Assembly: GCF_001668625.1 (NCBI RefSeq)
Contig: NZ_LZLJ01000093.1
Coordinates: 186,001 to 250,000, forward strand
Length of the DNA stretch: 64,000 nt
Reading direction: 5' to 3'
Source: Mycobacterium sp. 1274756.6
GTDB taxonomy: Bacteria > Actinomycetota > Actinomycetes > Mycobacteriales > Mycobacteriaceae
Shown: positions 1 to 7,721 of the stretch, piece after piece
Layout: each line of letters opens with the position of its first letter
How positions within the stretch are numbered: position 1 is the first letter of the stretch
Program-made: the position numbers and the translations under genes
Notes under the pieces: generated by a model
The model's input: only the letters and a program-made list of their open reading frames with translations
Told to the model about the DNA's origin: nothing
Database searches by the model: none

Positions 1-1
1 G

Positions 2-307
2 ATCGAGGCGGTGCGCAAGGCGCTGCGCATCGCGGGCATGTCGATCTCCGACATCGACCTGTATGAGATCAACGAGGCGTTCGCGGTGCAGGTGCTCGGT
101 TCCGCGCGCGAGTTGGACATGGACTTGGACAAGCTGAACGTCTCCGGCGGCGCGATCGCGCTCGGCCACCCGTTCGGCATGACCGGCGCGCGCATCACCG
201 CGACCCTGCTGAACAACCTGACCAGCCACGACAAGACGTTGGGCATCGAGACGATGTGCGTCGGCGGCGGCCAGGGCATGGCGATGGTGCTTGAGCGGCT
301 CTCCTGA
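2..307 (+). CDS. fadA3: Acetyl-CoA acyltransferase (thiolase), C-terminal part
   Basis: The reading frame is open from the window edge, so only the last ~100 residues of a thiolase are present. They include the EINEAFA segment, the thiolase signature with GHPFG (catalytic His) and the C-terminal CVGGGQG loop carrying the second active-site Cys. Thiolases cleave 3-ketoacyl-CoA with CoA in beta-oxidation or condense acyl-CoAs. Position next to echA9/echA8 in the same order as Rv1074c-Rv1070c supports the FadA3 assignment; the symbol rests on synteny as much as on sequence. The gene converges on the DUF559 gene, with a hairpin repeat between them. Confidence 0.9.
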   Translation: MEAVRKALRIAGMSISDIDLYEINEAFAVQVLGSARELDMDLDKLNVSGGAIALGHPFGMTGARITATLLNNLTSHDKTLGIETMCVGGGQGMAMVLERLS

Positions 308-310
308 GCC

Positions 311-335
311 GCGTCGACTCTGGCGGCTCACCTCG
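311..335. repeat. Partial left arm of the dispersed hairpin repeat
   Basis: The sequence begins GCGTCGACTCTGGCGG and resembles the left arm of the full copy starting at 336 (GCGTCGACTCTGCGGC). It has no right arm of its own, so it looks like a partial tandem duplication of that arm just after the thiolase stop codon. Confidence 0.55.
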
Positions 336-400
336 GCGTCGACTCTGCGGCGAGCAGGCAGGCTACTCGCACTTTTGTCTGCTCAACGCAGAGTCAATGC
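336..400. repeat. Dispersed ~65-bp hairpin repeat, copy 1
   Basis: Two inverted arms (336-357, starting GCGTCGACTCTGCGGC, and 379-400) surround a short centre containing GCTACTCGCACTTTTGT. The same arms and centre recur at 1288-1349 and 61036-61112. This copy lies between the convergent thiolase and DUF559 genes. The final codons (Thr-Leu-Arg-stop) of the DUF559 gene lie inside its right arm. It could form a bidirectional terminator hairpin, or be a non-autonomous mobile palindrome; the sequence alone cannot decide. Confidence 0.8.
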
Positions 401-1243
401 AGCCCAGGCTTGCCGCACCCGCCCCACGATCTCGCTGCGGCGGTGACCGGCCAGTACCCGGATGAGAGTCCAGCCCGCCCGCTGCAGAAACTCCGACCGC
501 TCGACGTCTTTGCGGAACTGGTCGCGGCTGACCCGATGCTGCTCACCGTCGTATTCGACGGCCAGCAGGAGCTCTTCCCAGCCCATGTCGAGGTAATACC
601 GCGGATAGCCGTCGACGCCTGGCACCGGGATCTGGGTGCGCGGCGTCGGGAAACCCGCCTCGATGAGCAGCAGCCGCAGCCAGCTCTCCTTCGGTGACTG
701 CGCGTTGCCGTCGACGAGAGCCAACGCGCGCTCCAGCTGACGGAGCCCGCGGGTGCGGCGGTGATTAGCGGCTAAGCGCTTGACGTCGCCGACGTTGAAG
801 CGGGTGGCGTGGGCGAGCGCGTCCAGTCGCGCCACCGCCTGGCCTAAGCTGCCGCGCCTGCCGAGGTCGAACGCCGTCCGCTCGATGGAGGTCACCGGCA
901 GCCCGCGCAGGCGGCGGGTCTCACCGTCGAGCAGCAACTCCGCGCGCGTCCTCACACCCTTCGGGGCGCGGGCATTGCGCCAGACCAGCTCCACGTCGGC
1001 GTCGCTCTCGACCCACCTCGCGCCATGCAGCGCCGCCGCGGCGACCCCGGCGATCACCGCCTTCCGTCTCGACCACAGCCAGGCGGAGACGATGCGGTCA
1101 TTCAGGGTGGGGGTGGCCCACTTGTCGAGGTAGACGTCGGGGAAGAGCGCGGTGTAGTACCTGCTCAGCTCATGCCAGCTCACCGCACCGGCGGCCCGCG
1201 CCTCCGAACCGAGGAACGGGCGCCGCTCCACAAACCCCGCCAT
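383..1243 (-). CDS. DUF559-type protein with C-terminal nuclease-like domain
   Basis: A 286-residue protein. The N-terminal two thirds resemble the AbiEi-like helical region found in many actinobacterial DUF559 proteins. The last ~100 residues carry the DUF559/Vsr-like core: an acidic strand ending YLDMGWEE, then VEYDGEQH and KDVERSEFLQRAGW, which together suggest a PD-(D/E)XK-type metal site. No partner toxin or modification gene adjoins it. Full hairpin repeats lie on both sides (336-400 and 1288-1349), and its stop codon falls inside the first. The orthologous M. tuberculosis interval has no such gene as far as I recall, so it is probably accessory. Substrate unknown. Confidence 0.75.
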   Translation of the reverse strand: MAGFVERRPFLGSEARAAGAVSWHELSRYYTALFPDVYLDKWATPTLNDRIVSAWLWSRRKAVIAGVAAAALHGARWVESDADVELVWRNARAPKGVRTRAELLLDGETRRLRGLPVTSIERTAFDLGRRGSLGQAVARLDALAHATRFNVGDVKRLAANHRRTRGLRQLERALALVDGNAQSPKESWLRLLLIEAGFPTPRTQIPVPGVDGYPRYYLDMGWEELLLAVEYDGEQHRVSRDQFRKDVERSEFLQRAGWTLIRVLAGHRRSEIVGRVRQAWAALTLR

Positions 1244-1287
1244 GCCGGCATGGTGCCGGTACCGCCCGACAACGTGCCCGGATACAC

Positions 1288-1349
1288 GTCGACTCTGCGG
1301 TGACCAGAGGCGCTACTCGCCCTTGTGCGTGGTCACCGCAGAGTCGACG
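1288..1349. repeat. Dispersed ~65-bp hairpin repeat, copy 2
   Basis: Arms CGTCGACTCTGCGGTGACC (1288-1306) and its exact reverse complement (1331-1349) flank a 24-nt centre containing GCTACTCGCCCTTGTGC, close to the centre of copy 1. It lies between the DUF559 gene start and the end of the upstream Bax-inhibitor gene, both on the minus strand. The 19-bp perfect stem would make a very stable RNA hairpin. Confidence 0.85.
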
Positions 1350-1362
1350 GTGAAGCTGCGGT

Positions 1363-2211
1363 CTAGTCGCTCTGGAAGTAGCTGAGCAGGCGCAGGATCT
1401 CGATGTACAGCCAGACCAGGGTGACGGTCAGCCCGAGCGCGATGCCCCAGGCGGCCTTCTCCGGCGCGCCGGCGCGCACCATCTGGTCGGCGGCGTCGAA
1501 GTCGATCAGGAAGCTGAACGCGGCGATCCCGATGCAGACCAGCGAGAAGATGATCGCCAGCGGACCGCCGTTGCGCAGGCCCATCTCGATGCCGAACAGG
1601 TGCAGCACCAGGTTGCCCAGCATCAGCACCAGCGCGCCGAACAGCGCCGCGACCACCATGCGGGTGAACTTCGGCGTGACGCGGATGGCGCCGGTCTTGT
1701 AGACGACCAGCATCCCGAAGAACACCCCGAAGGTGCCCATCACCGCCTGCCCGATGAGGACCCCGGCGTTGGCGCCGGAGACCACCACGTTGGCGAACAG
1801 GAACGAGATCGCGCCGAGGAACAGTCCCTCCAGCGCGGCGTAGCTCAGCACGATCGCCGGGTTGTCCTGCTTCCGGCCGAACGTCGCGACCAGCACCAGC
1901 CCCAGCCCACCGAACGCACCGATGAAGGTGAACGGGGTGGCCAAGCCGAGGTTGGACTGCACCAGGAAGTAGGAGACGACGGCGACCGCGGAGAGAACCC
2001 CGAGGGTGATGCCGGTCTTGGTGACGACGTCGTCGATGGTCATCGGCCGCGAGACACCGGTCTGCGGCGTGTAGGGGGCTTGCTGTTGGTAGCCGAGCTG
2101 TTGGCCTAGCTGCACCTGTTGGGCCGCACCGGCGGCACCGGTGCCGAACTGCGCGTATCCGCCCTGCTGCTTGGGCAGCGAACGAAATACCGGGTTACTG
2201 GTCTCCCGCAC
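1363..2211 (-). CDS. Bax inhibitor-1/YccA family membrane protein (Rv1072-like)
   Basis: A 282-residue protein. Residues 1-60 are Gln/Gly/Ala-rich and cytosolic-looking (runs such as QQVQLGQQLGYQQQ). The rest forms about seven hydrophobic segments typical of the BI-1/YccA (TMBIM) family, including conserved acidic residues near the C-terminus (SFLIDFDAADQMV). Family members are pH-sensitive Ca2+ leak channels or protease-associated membrane proteins; the bacterial role is not settled. Position beside echA9 matches Rv1072. It is divergent from echA9 across a 146-bp gap. Start is the first ATG of the frame. Confidence 0.85.
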   Translation of the reverse strand: MRETSNPVFRSLPKQQGGYAQFGTGAAGAAQQVQLGQQLGYQQQAPYTPQTGVSRPMTIDDVVTKTGITLGVLSAVAVVSYFLVQSNLGLATPFTFIGAFGGLGLVLVATFGRKQDNPAIVLSYAALEGLFLGAISFLFANVVVSGANAGVLIGQAVMGTFGVFFGMLVVYKTGAIRVTPKFTRMVVAALFGALVLMLGNLVLHLFGIEMGLRNGGPLAIIFSLVCIGIAAFSFLIDFDAADQMVRAGAPEKAAWGIALGLTVTLVWLYIEILRLLSYFQSD

Positions 2212-2343
2212 CGTCGGATTCCTCTCCTAAGGCCTGATGTTCGGGTGTTGCGAACAGCTGGTCAACGAACAGCGGCCGGGGCTGGTTCCCCGGCTGCTCA
2301 CAGCTAGACCTTACCCGCGCTGCGACGAGCGGCGGTAGGCATC

Positions 2344-2357
2344 TAGATTGCGATGGT
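2344..2357 (+). promoter_or_regulatory. -10 hexamer for a leaderless echA9 transcript
   Basis: TAGATT at 2344-2349 is followed by 8 nt and then the GTG start of echA9 at 2358. TANNNT 6-8 nt ahead of an ATG/GTG without a Shine-Dalgarno sequence is the usual mycobacterial leaderless arrangement. Confidence 0.5.
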
Positions 2358-3392
2358 GTGACGGTAGACAACGGCATCTTGACCAGGGTTGACAACGGTG
2401 TCGGTTTTCTGACACTGAACCGACCGAAGGCCATCAACTCGCTGAACCAGGCGATGGTCGACGCGATGACCGAGGTGCTCGGCGAGTGGGGGCGCGACGA
2501 CGCGATCCGCGCGGTGGTGCTCGACGGCGCCGGGGAGCGCGGCTTATGCGCCGGCGGTGACGTGGTGGCGATCTATCACAGCGCGAAGGCCGACGGCGCC
2601 GCCGCACGCAAGTTCTGGCACGACGAGTACCTGCTCAACGCCGCGATCGGCCGGTTCCCCAAGCCGTATGTGTCGCTGATGGACGGAATCGTGATGGGCG
2701 GCGGCGTCGGCGTCGGCGCGCACGCCAACACCCGGGTGGTCACCGACACCTCCAAGGTGGCGATGCCCGAGGTCGGCATCGGCTTCATCCCCGACGTCGG
2801 CGGCACCTTCCTGCTGTCCCGCGCGCCCGGCGGGCTGGGCCTGTATGCCGCGCTGACCGGCGCCCCGTTCTCCGGACCGGACGCGATCGCGCTCGGCTTC
2901 GCCGATCACTATGTGCCCCACGCCAAGCTCGCCGATTTCGCCGCCGCGATCGCCGCCGACGGCGTGGACGCGGCGCTGGGCGTGTTCGCCGAACCGGCCC
3001 CGCCCAGTCCGCTGGCCGCCCACCGCGGCTGGATCGACGAGTGCTTCGCCCACGACACCGTCGACGGGATCGTCGCCGCGCTGCGGGAGCACTCCGATGC
3101 GGACGCCAACAAGGCCGCCGAGTTGATCGGCACCCGCTCCCCGATCGCGCTGTCGGTGACGTTGGCGGCGGTGCGCCGGGCGGCCGCCCTCGACAGTCTC
3201 GAGGAGGCGCTGGTGCAGGAGTTCCGGGTCTCCTGCGCGTCGCTGCGCTCACATGATCTGGTGGAGGGCATCCGCGCCCAGCTGGTGGACAAGGACCGCA
3301 ACCCGAAATGGTCGCCGGCCACCCTGGCCGAGGTGACCGACGCCGACGTCGAGGCGTATTTCGCGCCGGCACAACCCGATCTGGTCCTGTAA
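2358..3392 (+). CDS. echA9: 3-hydroxyisobutyryl-CoA hydrolase / enoyl-CoA hydratase family (EchA9)
   Basis: A 344-residue crotonase-fold protein of the longer ECH_2 type, which includes 3-hydroxyisobutyryl-CoA hydrolase of valine breakdown. The first oxyanion-hole motif is GLCAGGDV (62-69), the second is the GIVMGGGVGVG stretch near residue 110, and MPEVGIGFIPDVGG supplies the acidic catalytic region. A C-terminal helical extension separates it from ~260-aa hydratases. It is nine bases upstream of echA8 and probably co-transcribed. The GTG start is chosen because a -10 hexamer sits just upstream with no ribosome binding site. Exact substrate is inferred from the family. Confidence 0.9.
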   Translation: MTVDNGILTRVDNGVGFLTLNRPKAINSLNQAMVDAMTEVLGEWGRDDAIRAVVLDGAGERGLCAGGDVVAIYHSAKADGAAARKFWHDEYLLNAAIGRFPKPYVSLMDGIVMGGGVGVGAHANTRVVTDTSKVAMPEVGIGFIPDVGGTFLLSRAPGGLGLYAALTGAPFSGPDAIALGFADHYVPHAKLADFAAAIAADGVDAALGVFAEPAPPSPLAAHRGWIDECFAHDTVDGIVAALREHSDADANKAAELIGTRSPIALSVTLAAVRRAAALDSLEEALVQEFRVSCASLRSHDLVEGIRAQLVDKDRNPKWSPATLAEVTDADVEAYFAPAQPDLVL

Positions 3393-3401
3393 GGAGGAAT
3401 C

Positions 3402-4187
3402 ATGTCCGCTGAGACGACCTACGAAACGATTCTGGTGGAACGCGACGGCCGGGTCGCCACCATCACGTTGAACCGCCCGCAGGCACTCAACGCGCTCAAC
3501 AGCCAGGTGATGGCCGAAGTCACCGGCGCCGCAACCGAACTCGACAACGACCCCGGCATCGGCGCGATCATCATCACCGGCAGCGCCAAGGCGTTCGCCG
3601 CCGGCGCCGACATCAAGGAGATGGCGCAGCTGAGCTTCGCCGAGGTGTTCGGCTCCGACTTCTTCGCCGCCTGGGGGAAGCTGGCGGCGGTGCGCACCCC
3701 GACGATCGCGGCGGTGGCCGGCCACGCGCTCGGCGGTGGCTGCGAACTGGCGATGATGTGCGACCTGCTGATCGCCGCGGACACCGCCAAGTTCGGCCAG
3801 CCCGAGATCAAGCTAGGCGTGTTGCCCGGGATGGGCGGCTCGCAGCGGCTGACCCGCGCGATCGGCAAGGCCAAGGCGATGGATCTGATCCTGACCGGCC
3901 GCACCATCGACGCGGCCGAAGCCGAACGCAGCGGGCTGGTCTCGCGGGTGGTGCCCGCCGACGACCTGCTCGACGAGGCCAAGGCGGTGGCCACCACGAT
4001 CGCCGGGATGTCGCTCTCGGCGTCGATGATGGCCAAGGAGGCGGTCAACCGGGCGTTCGAGAGCACGCTGGCCGAGGGCCTGCTGTACGAGCGGCGGCTG
4101 TTCCACTCCGCGTTCGCCACCGAAGACCAGTCCGAGGGGATGGCGGCCTTCACCGAGAAGCGCCCGGCGAATTTCACCCACCGCTGA
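3402..4187 (+). CDS. echA8: Enoyl-CoA hydratase (EchA8)
   Basis: A 261-residue crotonase hydrating trans-2-enoyl-CoA to 3-hydroxyacyl-CoA in beta-oxidation. [10 protein letters not shown] begins the CoA-binding part, [11 protein letters not shown] gives the first oxyanion-hole glycine, and [12 protein letters not shown] the second. Length is that of the classic short enoyl-CoA hydratases. A strong AAGGAGG ribosome binding site precedes the ATG. It is the second gene of an echA9-echA8-Rv1069c-like run, as in M. tuberculosis Rv1071c-Rv1069c. Confidence 0.95.
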   Translation: MSAETTYETILVERDGRVATITLNRPQALNALNSQVMAEVTGAATELDNDPGIGAIIITGSAKAFAAGADIKEMAQLSFAEVFGSDFFAAWGKLAAVRTPTIAAVAGHALGGGCELAMMCDLLIAADTAKFGQPEIKLGVLPGMGGSQRLTRAIGKAKAMDLILTGRTIDAAEAERSGLVSRVVPADDLLDEAKAVATTIAGMSLSASMMAKEAVNRAFESTLAEGLLYERRLFHSAFATEDQSEGMAAFTEKRPANFTHR

Positions 4188-4191
4188 CCCG

Positions 4192-5853
4192 GTGACCGCG
4201 ACCGAGGCCGCGCCGGCCAAACCCGCCTGGTGGGTGCGGCATTACACCTTCACCGGCACCGCGGTCGGGTTGGTGTTCATCTGGCTGTCGCTGACCCCGT
4301 CGCTGCTGCCGCGCGGGCCGCTGTTCCAGGGGCTGGTCAGCGGCGGGGCCGGCGCCATCGGCTACGGCCTCGGAGTGTTCGCGGTGTGGCTGGTGCGCTA
4401 TCTGCGGTCGCGGCAATCCAGCCCGAAGGCGCCGCGCTGGGCCTGGCTGGTGCTGACCGGTGTCGGCGCGGTCGGGATGGTGGCCTCGATCGTGTGGTTC
4501 CACGTCTGGCAGGACCGGCTGCGGGATCTGATCGGCGTGCCGCACCTGAGCCGGCTGAGCTACCCGCTCACCGGCATCCTGGCGGTGCTGGTGCTGTTCG
4601 CGCTGGTCGAAGGGGGTCAGCTGACCCGGCGGCTGTTCCGGTTCCTGGTGGGCCAGCTCAACCGGGTCGCCCCGCCGAGGGTGTCGAAGGTCGTCGCGGT
4701 GGGTCTGCTGGTGGCGCTGTCGATCGCGTTGCTCAACGGCGTGGTGGTGCGCACCGCGATGAACACCATGAACTCCACGTTCGCCTCGGTCAACGACGAG
4801 ATGGATCCCGACAGCGCCGCCCCGACCAGCACGCTGCGGTCGGGCGGGCCGGGCTCGTTGGTGACGTGGGAGTCGTTGGGGCATCAGGGCCGCATCTTCG
4901 TGGAGAGCGGGCCGTCGATACAGCAGTTGACCGCGTTCAACGGCGCGCCGGCCACCGAGCCGATCCGGGTCTATGCCGGGTTGAATTCCGCCGACGGGAT
5001 GGCCGCCGCGGCGCAGTTGGCGGCCCGCGAGCTGCAGCGCACCGGCGGGCTGAAGCGCGACGTGGTGGCGGTGGCGACCACCACCGGAACCGGTTGGATC
5101 AACGAGGCCGAGGCCACCGCGCTGGAATACCTGTTCAACGGCAACACCGCGATCGTCAGCATGCAGTACTCGTTTCTGCCCAGCTGGCTGTCGTTCCTGG
5201 TCGACAAGGAGAACGCCCGGCAGGCCGGAACCATGCTGTTCGAGGCCGTCGACGCACTGGTGCGCGCGATGCCGGAGGCCGACCGGCCCAAGCTGGTGGT
5301 CTTCGGTGAGAGTCTGGGCTCCTTCGGCGGCGAGGCGCCGTTTATGAACCTCAACAACGTGCTGGCCCGCACCGACGGGGCGCTGTTCTCCGGGCCGACG
5401 TTTCAGAACACGATCTGGACCGATCTCACCGAGAGCCGCGACGCCGGTTCACCGCAGTGGCTGCCGACCTATCAGGACGGCCGCAACGTGCGGTTCGTGG
5501 CCCGCCCGGAGGATCTGAAACGCCCGGATGCGCCCTGGGAGACGCCCCGGGTGGTCTACCTGCAGCACGCCTCCGACCCGATCGCCTGGTGGAGCCCGGA
5601 CCTGTTGTTCCGCAAGCCGGAATGGCTGTCCGAGGAGCACGGAGTGGACGTGCTGCCGGAGATCCGGTGGATTCCGGTGGTGACGTTCCTTCAGGTCTCC
5701 GCCGATATGGCGGTGGCGTTGGACGTGCCGCCCGGCCACGGCCACCACTATGTGCAGGACGCCGCCGATGCGTGGGCGGCGATCCTGCAGCCGCCGGGCT
5801 GGACCCACGAGCAGACCGAGCGACTGCGCCCGCTGCTGAGTTCGCCGGGCTAA
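4192..5853 (+). CDS. Membrane-anchored alpha/beta-hydrolase (Rv1069c-like)
   Basis: A 553-residue protein. About four hydrophobic segments fill the first ~200 residues; the rest is an Abhydrolase_9-type domain with a nucleophile elbow (VVFGESLGSFGGE, Ser of GESLG) and a late PPGHGHHYV segment that could supply the catalytic His. The hydrolase part probably faces the periplasm. The GTG start is only 4 bp past the echA8 stop, implying co-transcription. It matches Rv1069c in position and length (about 590 aa there). The substrate is not known; an ester or lipid is plausible from the fold. Confidence 0.85.
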   Translation: MTATEAAPAKPAWWVRHYTFTGTAVGLVFIWLSLTPSLLPRGPLFQGLVSGGAGAIGYGLGVFAVWLVRYLRSRQSSPKAPRWAWLVLTGVGAVGMVASIVWFHVWQDRLRDLIGVPHLSRLSYPLTGILAVLVLFALVEGGQLTRRLFRFLVGQLNRVAPPRVSKVVAVGLLVALSIALLNGVVVRTAMNTMNSTFASVNDEMDPDSAAPTSTLRSGGPGSLVTWESLGHQGRIFVESGPSIQQLTAFNGAPATEPIRVYAGLNSADGMAAAAQLAARELQRTGGLKRDVVAVATTTGTGWINEAEATALEYLFNGNTAIVSMQYSFLPSWLSFLVDKENARQAGTMLFEAVDALVRAMPEADRPKLVVFGESLGSFGGEAPFMNLNNVLARTDGALFSGPTFQNTIWTDLTESRDAGSPQWLPTYQDGRNVRFVARPEDLKRPDAPWETPRVVYLQHASDPIAWWSPDLLFRKPEWLSEEHGVDVLPEIRWIPVVTFLQVSADMAVALDVPPGHGHHYVQDAADAWAAILQPPGWTHEQTERLRPLLSSPG

Positions 5854-5854
5854 G

Positions 5855-6262
5855 GTGTGCGGCGTGTACGACCGGGTGAAGTGGGCAAGGTGGGCGCCGG
5901 GGTTGGCTGTGGCGCTGATGGTTTCGGCTGCGTTGGGCGTCAACACCGCGGCACAGGCAGCACCGGCGCCGGTGCCGGTCGTCTTCGACGACCCGGAGCT
6001 GCCCGACTGCGACCTCGATCCGGCCGATCCGGGCTGCGTTCCGGACCTTCCGGTCGACTGTGTCGCCGATCCGGCGCATCCCGATTGCGTCGCCCCCGAG
6101 GACGCCCTCCCGCCCGAGCCGGAACCGGACGCAGCGCAGCCCCACCATCCGAAGTTGCCGACGAAGTATCCGAAGGTCCCCAGCCTGCCGCATGTGCCGC
6201 ACGTGCCGCATGTCCCGCATGTCCCGAAACTGCCGAAGCACTCCGCGCCGGACGCCGCCTGA
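5855..6262 (+). CDS. Secreted Pro/His-rich repeat protein
   Basis: About 135 residues; the frame also allows a GTG start at 5864. A signal peptide ends near AAQA-AP. The mature part has a four-Cys acidic stretch (PDCDLDPADPGC and VDCVADPAHPDC, a duplicated C-x(5-7)-C unit) and a tail of PHVP repeats (four in PHVPHVPHVPHVP) bounded by Lys-Leu-Pro units. No enzyme motif is visible. The start overlaps the hydrolase end by almost nothing, so it is probably the last gene of that operon. The His spacing could bind metal or stay unstructured in the envelope; both are guesses. Confidence 0.65.
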   Translation: MCGVYDRVKWARWAPGLAVALMVSAALGVNTAAQAAPAPVPVVFDDPELPDCDLDPADPGCVPDLPVDCVADPAHPDCVAPEDALPPEPEPDAAQPHHPKLPTKYPKVPSLPHVPHVPHVPHVPKLPKHSAPDAA

Positions 6263-6272
6263 GGCCGAACGT

Positions 6273-6665
6273 TTAGCGGCGAGCCTCGAGGTCGCCCAGC
6301 ACTCCCGCAGCGGCCAGCGCGTGGTAGCCGCCGGCGACATCGGTGGCGCGGTGCAGCCCCAGGTCCTGCAGGGCGGCCGCCGCCAGGCTGGAGGTGTAGC
6401 CCTCCGAGCAGACGATCACCCACTCCACGTCGTCGCCGACGGCGTGCGGCAGGCGCGCGTCGCTGGTCGGGTCGCAGCGCCACTCCAACACGTTGCGTTC
6501 GATCACCAGCGCGGTCGGTACCGCTCCTTCCCGCTCGCGCTGCGCGGCCGGGCGGATGTCGACCAGGACGGCGCCGCGGCGCCGCGCCGCGGGCACGTCG
6601 GCGGCGGCAAGCCGGTCCAGCCGAGCGCGGGTGGCGGCCAGCAGGGTGTCGATGCGGCTGGTCAC
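6273..6665 (-). CDS. Rhodanese-like sulfurtransferase
   Basis: A 130-residue single rhodanese domain. LVDIRPAAQRE is the usual N-terminal strand, and the active loop is VIVCSEGYTSS with a catalytic Cys that would carry the persulfide. The GTG start overlaps the upstream cysteine dioxygenase stop by four bases (GTGA), so the two genes are translationally coupled. A sulfurtransferase paired with cysteine oxidation points to handling of sulfane sulfur or sulfite, but the acceptor is unknown. It converges on the Pro/His-rich gene with a 10-bp gap. Confidence 0.85.
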   Translation of the reverse strand: MTSRIDTLLAATRARLDRLAAADVPAARRRGAVLVDIRPAAQREREGAVPTALVIERNVLEWRCDPTSDARLPHAVGDDVEWVIVCSEGYTSSLAAAALQDLGLHRATDVAGGYHALAAAGVLGDLEARR

Positions 6666-7150
6666 GACGCCTCCGGGTGCGCGGTCTGCTCGGTGCGGGT
6701 CCGGCGCAGGCGCCCGGCGTGGATCTCGTAGTAGGACATGGCGGTGAGCGGCGGTGAGTAGGCGTGCACGCTCAACGTCGGTCCTCGTGCGGCACCGACC
6801 ACGTCGTGCACCCAGGTGTGCGGGAAGGCGGCCTGGTCTCCGGCGCGCAGCCGACGGCGGCGCAACCGCGTCTTGTCCCAACGGAATTCGTCGAGCGCGC
6901 CGGAGAGCACGGTCAGCGCTCCCAGCGATCCGGCGTGGTCGTGCAGTTCGGTGGGGTGCCCGGGCACCCAACTGATCAGCCACAGGTCGATGTCGGGTGC
7001 GCTGGGGATCCGGGTGAACCAGCGGCCGTCGGTCGGTAGGCCGCCGGCCGGCAGGAGCCGGTCGTGGTGGCCGCGCAGGACGTCGTCGGCGGCCCGGTCG
7101 GTGGCGTGCAGCAGGTCGGGCAGGCGCACGGCGGTAAGGGTGGAACTCAT
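6662..7150 (-). CDS. Cysteine dioxygenase family protein
   Basis: A 162-residue cupin. The iron ligands are visible as H70 and H72 (HPTELHDHAGSLG) and H115 (HTWVHDV); the SVHAYSPPL segment supplies the H-x-Y of the active site seen in cysteine dioxygenases. The enzyme would oxidise the cysteine thiol to a sulfinate with O2, although some bacterial members act on 3-mercaptopropionate. The ATG at 7150 follows GGGAGTG and starts at the conserved N-terminus. It is coupled to the rhodanese gene and divergent from lpqV. Confidence 0.88.
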   Translation of the reverse strand: MSSTLTAVRLPDLLHATDRAADDVLRGHHDRLLPAGGLPTDGRWFTRIPSAPDIDLWLISWVPGHPTELHDHAGSLGALTVLSGALDEFRWDKTRLRRRRLRAGDQAAFPHTWVHDVVGAARGPTLSVHAYSPPLTAMSYYEIHAGRLRRTRTEQTAHPEAS

Positions 7151-7251
7151 GGGACACTCCCGGGATGACGGAACGAGACAGGGACGGGAACGGTCTAGGA
7201 CCGACAACACTCCAACTGCCCGGTTCGCTTCGTCACGGCAGCGATATTACC

Positions 7252-7263
7252 TACATTGGCAGG
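7252..7263 (+). promoter_or_regulatory. -10 hexamer ahead of lpqV
   Basis: TACATT at 7252-7257 ends 6 nt before the lpqV ATG at 7264. There is no Shine-Dalgarno sequence, so a leaderless transcript is likely. Confidence 0.45.
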
Positions 7264-7668
7264 ATGCGCAGCGGCTTGTTTTCTCGTTCCGGGCGGGCCA
7301 TCGCGGTGATCGTGACCGGTTTGGTGACGCTGGCCGGGTGTGCCGCCGACCACAGTGGGTCGACGTCGCCCACCTCGCTGGAGCCCGGGGAGTCGGCGGT
7401 GTCCCCCGACGGGGTGACCACCGAGGTCAACGCCCCGGCCGCCTCCACCGAGGAGGAGTACATCGCCGCATGTTTGCAGGCCAGGGCCTGGATGGAGGGC
7501 CAGGACGGTGATCGCGACGGCCTGGTCGAGGCCTATCTGAAGAAGGTTCAGGAGTCGAACGAGGCGGACGCGGGGACCTGGGACACCTCCTGGAGCGACC
7601 TGGGTCCCGAGCGGCAGTCGGCGCTGATCGTCGCAGTTCGGGCCGCCGCCGACGAAGCGTGCGGGTGA
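7264..7668 (+). CDS. lpqV: Lipoprotein LpqV
   Basis: A 134-residue secreted lipoprotein. A basic, hydrophobic signal sequence ends in the lipobox LAGC, so the Cys would be lipidated after cleavage. The mature part has a Ser/Thr/Pro/Glu linker and then a compact helical domain with two Cys (IAACLQARAW and the final EACG) that may form a disulfide. The frame extends upstream, but the signal peptide and -10 hexamer fix the start here. Position matches Rv1064c. Function unknown. Confidence 0.85.
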   Translation: MRSGLFSRSGRAIAVIVTGLVTLAGCAADHSGSTSPTSLEPGESAVSPDGVTTEVNAPAASTEEEYIAACLQARAWMEGQDGDRDGLVEAYLKKVQESNEADAGTWDTSWSDLGPERQSALIVAVRAAADEACG

Positions 7669-7721
7669 CCGCCGACGGGGATTTTGAATCACGGCGGATA
7701 AAACCCGATGATGTCAGGGCT

